A DNA stretch of 64,000 nucleotides, from positions 34,023,001 to 34,087,000 of the forward strand of contig CM068587.1 in assembly GCA_035048485.1 (NCBI GenBank), given 5' to 3'. A program made the position numbers and the translations under genes. Positions 22,889-36,820 of this stretch are shown in pieces. The notes under the pieces were generated by a model, which saw only the letters and a program-made list of their open reading frames with translations, was not told where the DNA came from and ran no database searches. How positions within the stretch are numbered: the first letter of the stretch is position 1; each line of letters begins with the position of its first letter. Source of the DNA: Pteria penguin. Its lineage: Eukaryota; Mollusca; Bivalvia; Pterioida; Pteriidae.

Positions 22889-25318
22889 GAGAAGATGACA
22901 TTCTGACCTCAACCTTCCGACAATCAGCGGTCCATCACCCAAGTAAGATCTGCACACTCTTACCCAGGAGACAGAAAACTACTTCTCAGTTCTTGATATT
23001 CCTATCAATATCAAGAAAAAGGGGCCCTAGTGGCCCAACTACCATCCTTAAGGAGAAGATGGCATAATGACCTCCACCTTCCAACAAGCAGCAGTCCATC
23101 ACCCAAGTATGATGTGCACAATCTTACCGAGGAGACAGAAAACTACTTTTCAGTTCTTGAAATTTAACTCAATATCAAGAAAAAGGGGCCTTTGTGGCCC
23201 AACTACCATCCGTAAGGAGAAGATGGCATTATGACCTCGACCTTCCAACAAGCAGCAGTCCATCACCCAAGTAAGATGTACACAATCTTACCCAGGAGAC
23301 AGAAAACTACTTGTCAGTTCTTGATATTTCACTCAATATCAAAAAAAAGGGCCCTAGTGGCCCAACTACCATCTTAAGAAGAAGATGGCATTCTGACCTC
23401 GACATTCCAACAAGCAGCAGTCCATCACCCAAGTAAGATGTGCATAATCTTACCCAGGAGACAGAAACTACTTGTCACTTCTTGATATTACACTCAATAT
23501 CAAGAAAAGGCAACTACCATTTTCAAAAGAAGATGGAATTCTGACCTCGATCTTCCAACAAGCAGCAGTCCATCACCCAGGTAAAATGTGCACAACCTTA
23601 CCCAGGAGACAAAAAACTACTTGTCACTTCTTGATATTTCACTCAATATCAAGAGGAAAAGGGCCCTAGTGGCCCAAATACCATTCTTAAGGAGAGGATG
23701 GCATTCTGACCTCGACCTTCCAACAAGCAGCAGTCCATCACCCAACTAAGATGTGCACAACCTTACCCAGGAGACAGAAAACTACCTGTCAGTTCTTGAT
23801 ATTCCTATCAATATCAAGAAAAAGGGGCCCTAGTGGACCAACTCCCATCCTTAAGGAGAAGATGGCATTCTGAACTCGACCTTCCAACAAGCAGCAGTCC
23901 ATCACCCAAGTAAGATGTACACAATCTTACCCAGGAGACAGAAAACTACTTGTCAGTTCCCGATATTACACTCAATATCAAGAAAAAAGGGCCCTAGTGG
24001 CCCTACTACCATTTTCAGAAGAAGATGGCATTCTGACCTCGACCTTCCAACAAGCAGCAATCCATCACCCAAGTAAGATGTGCACAATCTTACCCAGGAG
24101 ACAGAAAACTACTTGTCAGTTCTTAATATCAGACTCAATATCAAGAAAACGGGGCCCTGGTGGCCCAACTACCATCCTTAAGGAGAAGATAGCATTCTGA
24201 CCTCGACCTTCCAACAAGCAGCAGTCCATCACCCAAGTAAGATGTGCACAATCTTACCCAGGAGACAGAAAACTACTTGTCAGTTCTTGATATCAGACTC
24301 AATATCAAGAAAACGGGGCCCTGGTGGCCCACCTACCATCCTTAAGGAGAAATTAGCATTCTGACCTCGACCTTCCAACAAGCAGCAGTCCATCACCTAA
24401 GTAAGATGTGCACAACCTTACCTAGGAGACAGAAAACTACTTGTTAGTTCTTGATATTTCACTCAATATCAAGAAAAAAGGGCCCTAGTGGCCAAACTAC
24501 CATCCTTAAGGAGAAGATGGCATTCTGACCTCGAACTTCCAACAAGCAGCAGTCCATCACCCAAGTAAGATGTCCACAATCTTACCTAGGAGACAGAAAA
24601 CTACTTGTCAGTTCTTGATATTCCTATTAATATCAAGAAAAAGGGCCCTAGTGGCCCAACTACCATCTTTAGAAGAAGATGGCATTCTGACCTCGACCTT
24701 CCAACAAGCAGCAGTCCATCACCCAAGTAAGATGTGCATAATCTTACCAAGGACACAGAAAACTAATTGTCAGTTCTTGATATTGCACTCAATATCAAGA
24801 AAAAAGGGCCAACTACCATCCTTAAGGAGAGGATGGCATTCTGACCTCAACCTTCCAACAAGCAGCAGTCCATCACCCAAGTAAGATGTGCACAATCTTA
24901 CCCAGGACACAGAAAACTACTTGTCAGTACTTGATATTCCTATCAATATCAAGAAAACGGGGCCCTAGTGGCCCAACTACCATTTTCAGAAGAAAATGGC
25001 ATTCTGACCTCGACTTTCCAACAAGCAGCAGTCCATCACCCAAGTAAGATGTGCACAACCCTACCCAGAAGACAGAAAACTACTTGTCACTTCTTGATAT
25101 TTCACTCAATATCAAGACAAAAAGGGCCCTAGTGGCCCAAATACCATCTTAAAGGAGTAGATGGCATTCTGACCTCGACCTTCCAACAAGCAGCAGTCCA
25201 TCACCCAAGTCAGATGTTCAAAACCTTACCCAGGAGACAGAAAACTACTTGTCAGTTCTTGATATTTCACTCAATATCAAGAAAAAAGGGCCCCAGTGGC
25301 CAAACTAACATCCTTAAG
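22889..25318. repeat. Higher-order block B, copy 1 (15 units, 2,430 bp)
   Basis: Starts with the unusual unit AAGATGACATTCTGACCTCA / CCTTCCGACAATCAGCGG and ends with CCCCAGTGGCCAAACTAACA. The same landmarks recur 2,430 bp further on, with very few differences between copies. Confidence 0.88.
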
Positions 25319-27748
25319 GAGAAGATGACATTCTGACCTCAACCTTCCGACAATCAGCGGTCCATCACCCAAGTAAGATCTGCACACTCTTACCCAGGAG
25401 ACAGAAAACTACTTCTCAGTTCTTGATATTCCTATCAATATCAAGAAAAAGGGGCCCTAGTGGCCCAACTACCATCCTTAAGGAGAAGATGGCATAATGA
25501 CCTCCACCTTCCAACAAGCAGCAGTCCATCACCCAAGTATGATGTGCACAATCTTACCGAGGAGACAGAAAACTACTTTTCAGTTCTTGAAATTTAACTC
25601 AATATCAAGAAAAAGGGGCCTTTGTGGCCCAACTACCATCCGTAAGGAGAAGATGGCATTATGACCTCGACCTTCCAACAAGCAGCAGTCCATCACCCAA
25701 GTAAGATGTACACAATCTTACCCAGGAGACAGAAAACTACTTGTCAGTTCTTGATATTTCACTCAATATCAAAAAAAAGGGCCCTAGTGGCCCAACTACC
25801 ATCTTAAGAAGAAGATGGCATTCTGACCTCGACATTCCAACAAGCAGCAGTCCATCACCCAAGTAAGATGTGCATAATCTTACCCAGGAGACAGAAACTA
25901 CTTGTCACTTCTTGATATTACACTCAATATCAAGAAAAGGCAACTACCATTTTCAAAAGAAGATGGAATTCTGACCTCGATCTTCCAACAAGCAGCAGTC
26001 CATCACCCAGGTAAAATGTGCACAACCTTACCCAGGAGACAAAAAACTACTTGTCACTTCTTGATATTTCACTCAATATCAAGAGGAAAAGGGCCCTAGT
26101 GGCCCAAATACCATTCTTAAGGAGAGGATGGCATTCTGACCTCGACCTTCCAACAAGCAGCAGTCCATCACCCAACTAAGATGTGCACAACCTTACCCAG
26201 GAGACAGAAAACTACCTGTCAGTTCTTGATATTCCTATCAATATCAAGAAAAAGGGGCCCTAGTGGACCAACTACCATCCTTAAGGAGAAGATGGCATTC
26301 TGAACTCGACCTTCCAACAAGCAGCAGTCCATCACCCAAGTAAGATGTACACAATCTTACCCAGGAGACAGAAAACTACTTGTCAGTTCCCGATATTACA
26401 CTCAATATCAAGAAAAAGGGGCCCTAGTGGCCCTACTACCATTTTCAGAAGAAGATGGCATTCTGACCTCGACCTTCCAACAAGCAGCAATCCATCACCC
26501 AAGTAAGATGTGCACAATCTTACCCAGGAGACAGAAAACTACTTGTCAGTTCTTAATATCAGACTCAATATCAAGAAAACGGGGCCCTGGTGGCCCAACT
26601 ACCATCCTTAAGGAGAAGATAGCATTCTGACCTCGACCTTCCAACAAGCAGCAGTCCATCACCCAAGTAAGATGTGCACAATCTTACCCAGGAGACAGAA
26701 AACTACTTGTCAGTTCTTGATATCAGACTCAATATCAAGAAAACGGGGCCCTGGTGGCCCACCTACCATCCTTAAGGAGAAATTAGCATTCTGACCTCGA
26801 CCTTCCAACAAGCAGCAGTCCATCACCTAAGTAAGATGTGCACAACCTTACCTAGGAGACAGAAAACTACTTGTTAGTTCTTGATATTTCACTCAATATC
26901 AAGAAAAAAGGGCCCTAGTGGCCAAACTACCATCCTTAAGGAGAAGATGGCATTCTGACCTCGAACTTCCAACAAGCAGCAGTCCATCACCCAAGTAAGA
27001 TGTCCACAATCTTACCTAGGAGACAGAAAACTACTTGTCAGTTCTTGATATTCCTATTAATATCAAGAAAAAGGGCCCTAGTGGCCCAACTACCATCTTT
27101 AGAAGAAGATGACATTCTGACCTCGACCTTCCAACAAGCAGCAGTCCATCACCCAAGTAAGATGTGCATAATCTTACCAAGGAAACAGAAAACTAATTGT
27201 CAGTTCTTGATATTGCACTCAATATCAAGAAAAAAGGGCCAACTACCATCCTTAAGGAGAGGATGGCATTCTGACCTCAACCTTCCAACAAGCAGCAGTC
27301 CATCACCCAAGTAAGATGTGCACAATCTTACCCAGGACACAGAAAACTACTTGTCAGTACTTGATATTCCTATCAATATCAAGAAAACGGGGCCCTAGTG
27401 GCCCAACTACCATTTTCAGAAGAAAATGGCATTCTGACCTCGACTTTCCAACAAGCAGCAGTCCATCACCCAAGTAAGATGTGCACAACCCTACCCAGAA
27501 GACAGAAAACTACTTGTCACTTCTTGATATTTCACTCAATATCAAGACAAAAAGGGCCCTAGTGGCCCAAATACCATCTTAAAGGAGTAGATGGCATTCT
27601 GACCTCGACCTTCCAACAAGCAGCAGTCCATCACCCAAGTCAGATGTTCACAACCTTACCCAGGAGACAGAAAACTACTTGTCAGTTCTTGATATTTCAC
27701 TCAATATCAAGAAAAAAGGGCCCCAGTGGCCAAACTAACATCCTTAAG
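25319..27748. repeat. Higher-order block B, copy 2 (15 units, 2,430 bp)
   Basis: Tandem copy of 22,889-25,318. The last eight or so units recur once more, as a shorter version, at about 27,750-29,060 (offset about 1,300 bp, 8 units). Confidence 0.85.
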
Positions 27749-28769
27749 GAGAAGATGGCATTCTGACCTCGACCTTCCAACAAGCAGCAGTCCATCACCC
27801 AAGTAAGATGTGCACAATCTTACCCAGGAGACAGAAAACTACTTGTCAGTTCTTCATATTCCTATTAATATCAAGAAAAAGGGGCCCTAGTGGCCCAACT
27901 ACCATTTTCAGAAGAAAATGGCATTCTGACCTCGACTTTCCAACAAGCAGCAATCCATCACCCAAGTAAGATGTGCACAATCCTACCCAGAAGACAGAAA
28001 ACTACTTGTCACGTCTTGATATTTCACTCAATATCAAGACAAAAAAGGCCCTAGTGGCAGAAATACCATGCTTAAGAAGAAGATGGCATTCTGACCTCGA
28101 CCTTCCAACAAGCAGCAGTCCATCACCCAAGTAAGATGTGCACAACCTTACCTAGGAGACAGAAAACTACTTGTTAGTTCTTGATATTTCACTCAATATC
28201 AAGAAAAAAGGGCCCTAGTGGCCCAACTACCATCCTTAAGGAGAAGATGGCATTCTGACCTCGAACTTCCAACAAGCAGCAGTCCATCACCCAAGTAAGA
28301 TGTCCACAATCTTACCTAGGAGACAGAAAACTACTTCTCAGTTCTTGATATTCCTATTAATATCAAGAAAAAGGGGCCCTAGTGGCCCAACTACCATCTT
28401 TAGAAGAAGATGGCATTCTGACCTCGACCTTCCAACAAGCAGCAGTCCATCACCCAAGTAAGATGTGCATAATCTTACCAAGGACACAGAAAACTAATTG
28501 TCAGTTCTTGATATTGCACTCAATATCAAGAAAAAAGGGCCCTAGTGGCCCAACTACCATCCTTAAGGAGAGGATGGCATTCTGACCTCAACCTTCCAAC
28601 AAGCAGCAGTCCATCACCCAAGTAAGATGTGCACAATCTTACCCAGGACACAGAAAACTACTTGTCAGTACTTGATATTCCTATCAATATCAAGAAAACG
28701 GGGCCCTAGTGGCCCAACTACCATTTTCAGAAGAAAATGGCATTCTGACCTCGACTTTCCAACAAGCAG

Positions 28770-31700
28770 CAGTCCATCACCCAAGTAAGATGTGCACAAC
28801 CCTACCCAGAAGACAGAAAACTACTTGTCACTTCTTGATATTTCACTCAATATCAAGACAAAAAGGGCCCTAGTGGCCCAAATACCATCTTAAAGGAGTA
28901 GATGGCATTCTGACCTCGACCTTCCGACAAGCAGCAGTCCATCACCCAAGTCAGATGTTCATAACCTTACCCAGGAGACAGAAAACTACTTGTCAGTTCT
29001 TGATATTTCACTTAATATCAAGAAAAAAGGGCCCCAGTGGCCAAACTAACATACTTAAGGAGAAGATGGCATTCTGACCTCGACCTTCCAACAAGCAGCA
29101 GTCCATCACCCAAGTAAGATGTGCACAATCTTACCCAGGAGACAGAAAACTACTTGTCAGTTCTTGATATTCCTATTAATATCAAGAAAAAGGGGCCCTA
29201 GTGGCCCAACTACCATTTTCAGAAGAAAATGGCATTCTGACCTCGACTTTCCAACAAGCAGCAATCCATCACCCAAGTAAGATGTGCACAATCCTACCCA
29301 GAAGACAGAAAACTACTTGTCACGTCTTGATATTTCACTCAATATCAAGACAAAAAAGGCCCTAGTGGCAGAAATACCATGCTTAAGAAGAAGATGGCAT
29401 TCTGACCTCGACTTTCCAACAAGCAACAGTCCTTCACCCAACTAAGATGTGCACAACCTTACCCAGGAGACAGAAAACTACCTGTCGCTTCTTGATATTC
29501 CTATCAATATCAAGAAAAAGGGACCCTAGTGGCCCAACTACCATCCTTAAGGAGAAGATGGCATTTTGACCTCTACCTTCCAACAAGCAGCAGTCCGTCA
29601 CCCAAGTAAGATGTGAACAATCTTACCCAGGAGACAGAAAACTACTTGTCAGTTCTTGATATTGCACTCAATATCAAGAAAAAAGGGCCCTAGTGGCCCA
29701 ACTACCATCCATAAGGAGAAGATGGCATTCTGACCTCGACCTTCCAACAAGCAGCAGTCCATCACCCAAGTAAGATGTGCACAACCTTACCCAGGAGACA
29801 GATAACTACTTCTCAGTTCTTGATATTTCACTCAATATCAAGAAAAAGGGGCCCTAGTGGCCCAACTACCATCCTTAAGGAGAAGATGGCATTCTGACCT
29901 CGACCTTCCAACAAGCAGCAGTCCATCACCCAAGTAAGATGTGCATAATCTTACCCAGGAAACAGAAAACTACTTGTCAGTTCTTGATATTCCTATCAAT
30001 ATCACGAAAAAGGGGACCTAGTGGCCCAACTACCATCTTCAGAAAAAGACGGCATTCTGACCTCGACCTTCCAACAAGCAGCAGTCCATCACCCAACTAA
30101 GATGTGCATAATCTCACCCAGGAGACAGAAAACTACGTGTTAGCTCTTGATATTACACTCAATATCAAGAAAACGGGGCCCTAGTGGCCCAACTACCATC
30201 CTTAAGGAGAAGATGGCATTCTGACCTCGACCTTCCAACAAGCAGCAGTCCATCACCCAAGTAAGATGTGCACAATCATACCCAGGAGACAGAAAACTAC
30301 TCGTCAGTTCTTGATATTTCACTCAATATCAAGAAAAAGGGCCCTAGTGGCCCAACTACCATCATTAAGGAGAAGATGGCATCTTCACCTCTATTTCCAA
30401 CAAGCAGCAGTCCATCACCCAAGTAAGATGTGCACAACCTTACCCAGAAGACAGAAAACTACTTGTCAGTTCTTGATATTCCTATCAATATCAAGAAAAC
30501 GGGGCCCTAGTGGCCCAACTACCATCCTTCAGGAGTAGATGGCATTCTGACCTCGACCTTCCAACAAACAGCAGTCCATCACCCAAGTAAGATGTGCACA
30601 ATCTTACCCAGGAAACAGAAAACTACTTGTCAGTTCTTGATATTCCTATTAATATCAAGTGAAAGGCGCCCTACTGGCCCAACTACCATCCTTAAGGAGA
30701 AGATGGCATTCTGACCTCGACCTTCCAACAAGCAGCAGTCCATCACCCAAGTAAGATGTGCACAACCTTACCAAGGAGACAGAAAACTACTTGTCAGTTC
30801 TTGATATTTCACTCAATATCAAGAAAAAAGGGCCCTAGTGGCCCAGCTACCATCCTTAAGGAGAAGATGACATTCTGACCTCGACCTTCCAACAAGCAGC
30901 AGTCCATCACCCCAGTAAGATGTGCATAATCTTACCCAGGAGACAGAAAACTACTTGCCAGTTCTTGATATTCCTATCAATATCAAGAGAAAGGCGCCCT
31001 AGTGGCCCAACTACCATCTTCAGAAGATGATGGCATTCTGACCTCGACCTTCCAACAAGCAGCAGTCCATCACCCAAGTAAAATGTGCACAATCTTACCC
31101 AGGAGACAGAAAACTACCTGTCAGTTCTTCAAATTTTACTCAATATCAAGAAAATAGGTCCTTAGTGGCCCAACTACCATCCTTCAGGAGAAGATGGCAT
31201 TGTGACCTCGACCTTCCAACAAGCAGCAGTTCATCACCCAAGTAAGATGTGCACAACCTTACCCAGGAGACAGAAAACTACTTGTCAGCTCTTGATATTC
31301 CTATCAATATCAAGAAAACTGGGCCCTAGTCGCCCAACTACCATCCTTAAGGAGTAGATGGCATTGTGACCTCGACCTTCCAACAAGCAGCAGTCCATCA
31401 CCCACGTAAGATGTGCACAATCTTACCCAGGAGACAGAAAACTACTTGTCACTTCTTGATATTTCACTCAATATCAAGAAAAAAGGGCCCTAGTGGCCCA
31501 ACTACCATCATTAAGGAGAAGATGGCATTCTGGCCTCGACCTTCCAACAAGCAGCAGTCCATCACCCAAGTAAGATGTGCACAACCTTACCCAGAAGACA
31601 GAAAACTACTTGTCAGTTCTTAATATTTCACTCAATACCAAGAAATAGGAGCCCTAATGGCCCAACTACCATCCTTAAGGAGAAGATGGCATTCTGACCT

Positions 31701-32697
31701 CGACCTTCCAACAAGCAGCAGTCCATCACCCAAGTAAGATGTGCATAATCTTACCCAGGAGACAGAAAACTACTTGTCAGTTCTTGATATTTCACTCAAT
31801 ATCAAGAAAAAGGGACCTTAGTGGCCCAACTACCATCTTCAGAAGAAGATGGCATTCTCACCTCGACTTTCCAACAAGCAGCAGTCCATCACCCAAGTAA
31901 GATGTGCACAATCATACCCAGGAGACAGAAAACTACTTGTCAGTTCTTGAAATTTCACTCAATATCAAGAAAAAAGGGCCCTAGTGGCCCAACTACCATC
32001 ATTAAGGAGAAGATGGCATTCTGACCTCGATTTCCAACAAGCAGCAGTCCATCACCCAAGTAAGAAGTGCACAACCGTACCCAGAAGACAGAAATCTACT
32101 TGTCAGTTCTTGATATTTCACTCAATATCAAGAAAAAGGGGCCCTAGTGGCCAAACTACCATCCTTAAAGAGAAGATGGCATTCTGACCTCGACCTTCCA
32201 ACAAGCAGCAGTCCATCACCCAAGTAAGATGTGCACAATCATACCCAGGAGACAGAAAACTACTTGTCAGTTCTTGATATTTCACTCATTCTCAAGAAAA
32301 AGGGTCCCTAGTGGCCCAACTACCATTTTCAGAAGAAGATGGCATTCTGACCTCGACCTTCCAACAAGCAGCAGTCCATCACCCAAGTAAGATGTGCACA
32401 ACCCTACCCAGGAGACAGAAAACTACTTGTCACTTCTTGATATTTCACTCAATATCAAGAAAAAGGGGCCCTAGTGGCCAAACTACCATCCTTAAAGAGA
32501 AGATGGCATTCTGACCTCGACCTTCCAACAAGCAGCAGTCCATCACCCAAGTAAGATGTGCACAATCATACCCAGGAGACAGAAAACTACTTGTCAGTTC
32601 TTGATATTTCACTCATTCTCAAGAAAAAGGGTCCCTAGTGGCCCAACTACCATTTTCAGAAGAAGATGGCATTCTGACCTCGACCTTCCAACAAGCA
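28770..32697. repeat. Higher-order block C, copy 1 (about 24 units)
   Basis: Repeats at an offset of 3,928-3,929 bp. Shared markers include GACAAAAAGGGCCCTAGTGG followed by AAATACCATCTTAAAGGAG, the CCTTCACCCAACTAAG unit, and the AAGTGAAAGGCGCCCTACTG unit. Confidence 0.82.
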
Positions 32698-35600
32698 GCA
32701 GTCCATCACCCAAGTAAGATGTGCACAACCCTACCCAGAAGACAGAAAACTACTTGTCACTTCTTGATATTTCACTCAATATCAAGACAAAAAGGGCCCT
32801 AGTGGCCCAAATACCATCTTAAAGGAGTAGATGGCATTCTGACCTCGACCTTCCGACAAGCAGCAGTCCATCACCCAAGTCAGATGTTCATAACCTTACC
32901 CAGGAGACAGAAAACTACTTGTCAGTTCTTGATATTTCACTTAATATCAAGAAAAAAGGGCCCCAGTGGCCAAACTAACATCCTTAAGGAGAAGATGGCA
33001 TTCTGACCTCGACCTTCCAACAAGCAGCAGTCCATCACCCAAGTAAGATGTGCACAATCTTACCCAGGAGACAGAAAACTACTTGTCAGTTCTTGATATT
33101 CCTATCAATATCAAGAAAAAGGGGCCCTAGTGGCCCAACTACCATTTTCAGAAGAAAATGGCATTCTGACCTCGACTTTCCAACAAGCAGCAATCCATCA
33201 CCCAAGTAAGATGTGCACAATCCTACCCAGAAGACAGAAAACTACTTGTCACGTCTTGATATTTCACTCAATATCAAGACAAAAAAGGCCCTAGTGGCAG
33301 AAATACCATGCTTAAGAAGAAGATGGCATTCTGACCTCGACTTTCCAACAAGCAACAGTCCTTCACCCAACTAAGATGTGCACAACCTTACCCAGGAGAC
33401 AGAAAACTACCTGTCGCTTCTTGATATTCCTATCAATATCAAGAAAAAGGGACCCTAGTGGCCCAACTACCATCCTTAAGGAGAAGATGGCATTTTGACC
33501 TCTACCTTCCAACAAGCAGCAGTCCGTCACCCAAGTAAGATGTGAACAATCTTACCCAGGAGACAGAAAACTACTTGTCAGTTCTTGATATTGCACTCAA
33601 TATCAAGAAAAAAGGGCCCTAGTGGCCCAACTACCATCCATAAGGAGAAGATGGCATTCTGACCTCGACCTTCCAACAAGCAGCAGTCCATCACCCAAGT
33701 AAGATGTGCACAACCTTACCCAGGAGACAGATAACTACTTCTCAGTTCTTGATATTTCACTCAATATCAAGAAAAAGGGGCCCTAGTGGCCCAACTACCA
33801 TCCTTAAGGAGAAGATGGCATTCTGACCTCGACCTTCCAACAAGCAGCAGTCCATCACCCAAGTAAGATGTGCATAATCTTACCCAGGAAACAGAAAACT
33901 ACTTGTCAGTTCTTGATATTCCTATCAATATCACGAAAAAGGGGACCTAGTGGCCCAACTACCATCTTCAGAAAAAGACGGCATTCTGACCTCGACCTTC
34001 CAACAAGCAGCAGTCCATCACCCAACTAAGATGTGCATAATCTCACCCAGGAGACAGAAAACTACGTGTTAGCTCTTGATATTACACTCAATATCAAGAA
34101 AACGGGGCCCTAGTGGCCCAACTACCATCCTTAAGGAGAAGATGGCATTCTGACCTCGACCTTCCAACAAGCAGCAGTCCATCACCCAAGTAAGATGTGC
34201 ACAATCATACCCAGGAGACAGAAAACTACTCGTCAGTTCTTGATATTTCACTCAATATCAAGAAAAAGGGCCCTAGTGGCCCAACTACCATCATTAAGGA
34301 GAAGATGGCATCTTCACCTCTATTTCCAACAAGCAGCAGTCCATCATCCAAGTAAGATGTGCACAACCTTACCCAGAAGACAGAAAACTACTTGTCAGTT
34401 CTTGATATTCCTATCAATATCAAGAAAACGGGGCCCTAGTGGCCCAACTACCATCCTTCAGGAGTAGATGGCATTCTGACCTCGACCTTCCAACAAACAG
34501 CAGTCCATCACCCAAGTAAGATGTGCACAATCTTACCCAGGAAACAGAAAACTACTTGTCAGTTCTTGATATTCCTATTAATATCAAGTGAAAGGCGCCC
34601 TACTGGCCCAACTACCATCCTTAAGGAGAAGATGGCATTCTGACCTCGACCTTCCAACAAGCAGCAGTCCATCACCCAAGTAAGATGTGCACAACCTTAC
34701 CAAGGAGACAGAAAACTACTTGTCAGTTCTTGATATTTCACTCAATATCAAGAAAAAAGGGCCCTAGTGGCCCAGCTACCATCCTTAAGGAGAAGATGAC
34801 ATTCTGACCTCGACCTTCCAACAAGCAGCAGTCCATCACCCCAGTAAGATGTGCATAATCTTACCCAGGAGACAGAAAACTACTTGCCAGTTCTTGATAT
34901 TCCTATCAATATCAAGAGAAAGGCGCCCTAGTGGCCCAACTACCATCTTCAGAAGATGATGGCATTCTGACCTCGACCTTCCAACAAGCAGCAGTCCATC
35001 ACCCAAGTAAAATGTGCACAATCTTACCCAGGAGACAGAAAACTACCTGTCATTTCTTCAAATTTTACTCAATATCAAGAAAAAAGGTCCTTAGTGGCCC
35101 AACTACCATCCTTCAGGAGAAGATGGCATTGTGACCTCGATTTCCAACAAGCAGCAGTTCATCACCCAAGTAAGATGTGCACAACCTTACCCAGGAGACA
35201 GAAAACTACTTGTCAGCTCTTGATATTCCTATCAATATCAAGAAAACGGGGCCCTAGTCGCCCAACTACCATCCTTAAGGAGTAGATGGCATTGTGACCT
35301 CGACCTTCCAACAAGCAGCAGTCCATCACCCACGTAAGATGTGCACAATCTTACCCAGGAGACAGAAAACTACTTGTCACTTCTTGATATTTCACTCAAT
35401 ATCAAGAAAAAAGGGCCCTAGTGGCCCAACTACCATCATTAAGGAGAAGATGGCATTCTGGCCTCGACCTTCCAACAAGCAGCAGTCCATCACCCAAGTA
35501 AGATGTGCACAACCTTACCATGAAGACAGAAAACTACTTGTCAGTTCTTAATATTTCACTCAATATCAAGAAAAAGGGACCTTAGTGGCCCAACTACCAT

Positions 35601-36820
35601 CTTCAGAAGAAGATGGCATTCTCACCTCGACTTTCCAACAAGCAGCAGTCCATCACCCAAGTAAGATGTGCACAATCATACCCAGGAGACAGAAAACTAC
35701 TTGTCAGTTCTTGAAATTTCACTCAATATCAAGAAAAAAGGGCCCTAGTGGCCCAACTACCATCATTAAGGAGAAGATGGCATTCTGACCTCGATTTCCA
35801 ACAAGCAGCAGTCCATCACCCAAGTAAGAAGTGCACAACCGTACCCAGGAGACAGAAAACTACCTGTCGCTTCTTGATATTCCTATCAATATCAAGAAAA
35901 AGGGACCCTAGTGGCCCAACTACCATCCTTAAGGAGTAGATGGCATTGTGACCTCGACCTTCCAACAAGCAGCAGTCCATCACCCACGTAAGATGTGCAC
36001 AATCTTACCCAGGAGACAGAAAACTACTTGTCACTTCTTGATATTTCACTCAATATCAAGAAAAAAGGGCCCTAGTGGCCCAACTACCATCATTAAGGAG
36101 AAGATGGCATTCTGACCTCGACCTTCCAACAAGCAGCAGTCCATCACCCAAGTAAGATGTGCATAATCTTACCCAGGAGACAGAAAACTACTTGTCAGTT
36201 CTTGATATTTCACTCAATATCAAGAAAAAGGGACCTTAGTGGCCCAACTACCATCTTCAGAAGAAGATGGCATTCTCACCTCGACTTTCCAACAAGCAGC
36301 AGTCCATCACCCAAGTAAGATGTGCACAATCATACCCAGGAGACAGAAAACTACTTGTCAGTTCTTGAAATTTCACTCAATATCAAGAAAAAAGGGCCCT
36401 AGTGGCCCAACTACCATCATTAAGGAGAAGATGGCATTCTGACCTCGATTTCCAACAAGCAGCAGTCCATCACCCAAGTAAGAAGTGCACAACCGTACCC
36501 AGAAGACAGAAATCTACTTGTCAGTTCTTGATATTTCACTCAATATCAAGAAAAAGGGGCCCTAGTGGCCAAACTACCATCCTTAAAGAGAAGATGGCAT
36601 TCTGACCTCGACCTTCCAACAAGCAGCAGTCCATCACCCAAGTAAGATGTGCACAATCATACCCAGGAGACAGAAAACTACTTGTCAGTTCTTGATATTT
36701 CACTCATTCTCAAGAAAAAGGGTCCCTAGTGGCCCAACTACCATTTTCAGAAGAAGATGGCATTCTGACCTCGACCTTCCAACAAGCAGCAGTCCATCAC
36801 CCAAGTAAGATGTGCACAAT
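32698..36820. repeat. Higher-order block C, copy 2, with an internal gain of about 3 units
   Basis: Follows copy 1 at +3,928 up to about 35,550. It then re-joins at +4,418 (for example 31,821 pairs with both 35,585 and 36,239), so about three monomers were gained by local unequal exchange. Confidence 0.78.
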
